A stretch of DNA of 50,568 nucleotides, from positions 1 through 50,568 of the forward strand of contig JAFDHB010000006.1 in assembly GCA_019308985.1 (NCBI GenBank). The letters are read 5' to 3'. Of the stretch, positions 50,484 through 50,568 are shown piece by piece (the first letter of the stretch is position 1; each line of letters begins with the position of its first letter). Source of the stretch: Deltaproteobacteria bacterium (GTDB taxonomy: Bacteria; Desulfobacterota; DSM-4660; Desulfatiglandales; HGW-15). The notes under the pieces were generated by a model, which was not told the origin of the DNA, ran no database searches, and saw only the letters and a list, made by a program, of their open reading frames with translations. A program made the position numbers and the translations under genes.

Positions 50484-50568
50484 ATGTATAAAACCATTGA
50501 GGCACAGATCCTCGCTTGCATATCAAGAGCAGAGCTCAGAGCCCCAGACATGGAGAGGATAGAGGTCC
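50484..50568 (+). CDS. Start of a nucleotidyltransferase-like gene, cut by the window edge
   Basis: The last 85 bases stay open from ATG 50484 and read YKTIEAQILACISRAELRAP then DMERIEV. The E-A-Q-x-L-A-C-x-x-R-x-E-L-x-x-x-x-x-E-R-I pattern resembles the N-terminus of the uncharacterised nucleotidyltransferases often found in lasso and other RiPP clusters beside HprK and S26 genes. Only 28 residues are visible and the ribosome-binding site is weak, so the call rests on pattern and context. Confidence 0.5.
   Translation, partial: MYKTIEAQILACISRAELRAPDMERIEV

Noticed and set aside
1..50568. tRNA, rRNA or CRISPR arrays
   Set aside because: None recognised on reading either strand; a covariance-model scan would be needed to exclude a tRNA.

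Overview
The window looks like a chromosomal segment of a Gram-negative anaerobe, most likely a deltaproteobacterium (Desulfobacterota) of the syntrophic or sulfate-reducing type. This is judged from gene content only: LolA, TatA, FtsK, an MJ0042/DUF3426 zinc-ribbon protein, SPOR proteins, a TctCBA solute system, archease-RtcB, and radical-SAM peptide cassettes. Genes are densely packed on both strands. I recognised no rRNA, tRNA or CRISPR.

Layout. 1-300: the 5' end of an IS200/IS605-type transposase runs off the left edge, with its stem-loop and one copy of a dispersed palindromic repeat. 0.3-10.9 kb: an MFS permease gene diverges from a LacI-family regulator, followed by a co-directional catabolic operon (creatininase-family hydrolase, Tm-1-like protein, class II aldolase, zinc alcohol dehydrogenase, xylose-isomerase-like protein, TctC-TctB-TctA uptake system). 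Two near-identical LacI-type operators sit in the divergent intergenic region and in front of the operon. 11.1-12.3 kb: nitroreductase and YbgC-like thioesterase. 12.3-14.8 kb (minus strand): compact RiPP cassette of PqqD, radical SAM/SPASM enzyme, 55-residue candidate precursor and HprK-like kinase. 15.1-18.5 kb: sucC, sucD, a Cys-rich small protein, tatA, and ssb on the other strand. 18.9-23.5 kb: ribonuclease J, ftsK, lolA-like. 23.5-26.1 kb (minus): CoxE-type VWA protein, MoxR ATPase, small zinc-ribbon protein. 26.3-31.2 kb: archease, rtcB, a small unknown, a nucleotidyltransferase and an acyl-CoA ligase. 31.2-38.1 kb (minus): TrkA-type K+ channel, DUF3426 protein, hpt, PaaI-like thioesterase, SPOR protein, truncated Wzz/BY-kinase, degenerate HD-GYP protein.

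38.4-50.6 kb is the most interesting part. An ABC exporter and a signal-peptidase-like gene are divergently transcribed, followed by a SPOR protein. Next comes a large RiPP-type locus: PqqD plus a MidA-like methyltransferase on the minus strand, then on the plus strand a B12-binding-type radical SAM enzyme, two PqqD proteins, two radical SAM/SPASM enzymes, an HprK-like kinase, an 80-residue candidate precursor, a second signal-peptidase-like protein, and the start of what looks like a nucleotidyltransferase at the right edge. The candidate precursor has five cysteines spaced 10, 11, 10 and 10 residues apart, each followed by glycine at +3 (CxxG). Its leader shares a PYxxP-hydrophobic pattern with the 12-14 kb precursor, so the two cassettes probably use related leader recognition. 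The enzyme complement resembles what I remember of the SynChlorMet (Scm) cassette, for which I recall no identified precursor.

Stretches over about 300 bases without a gene. 6639-6962 holds a palindromic element. 14805-15119 holds the minus-strand promoter of the first RiPP cassette and nothing else I can name. 18491-18927 holds a repeat copy and the likely rnj promoter. 33831-34189 holds a promoter and a hairpin ahead of hpt.
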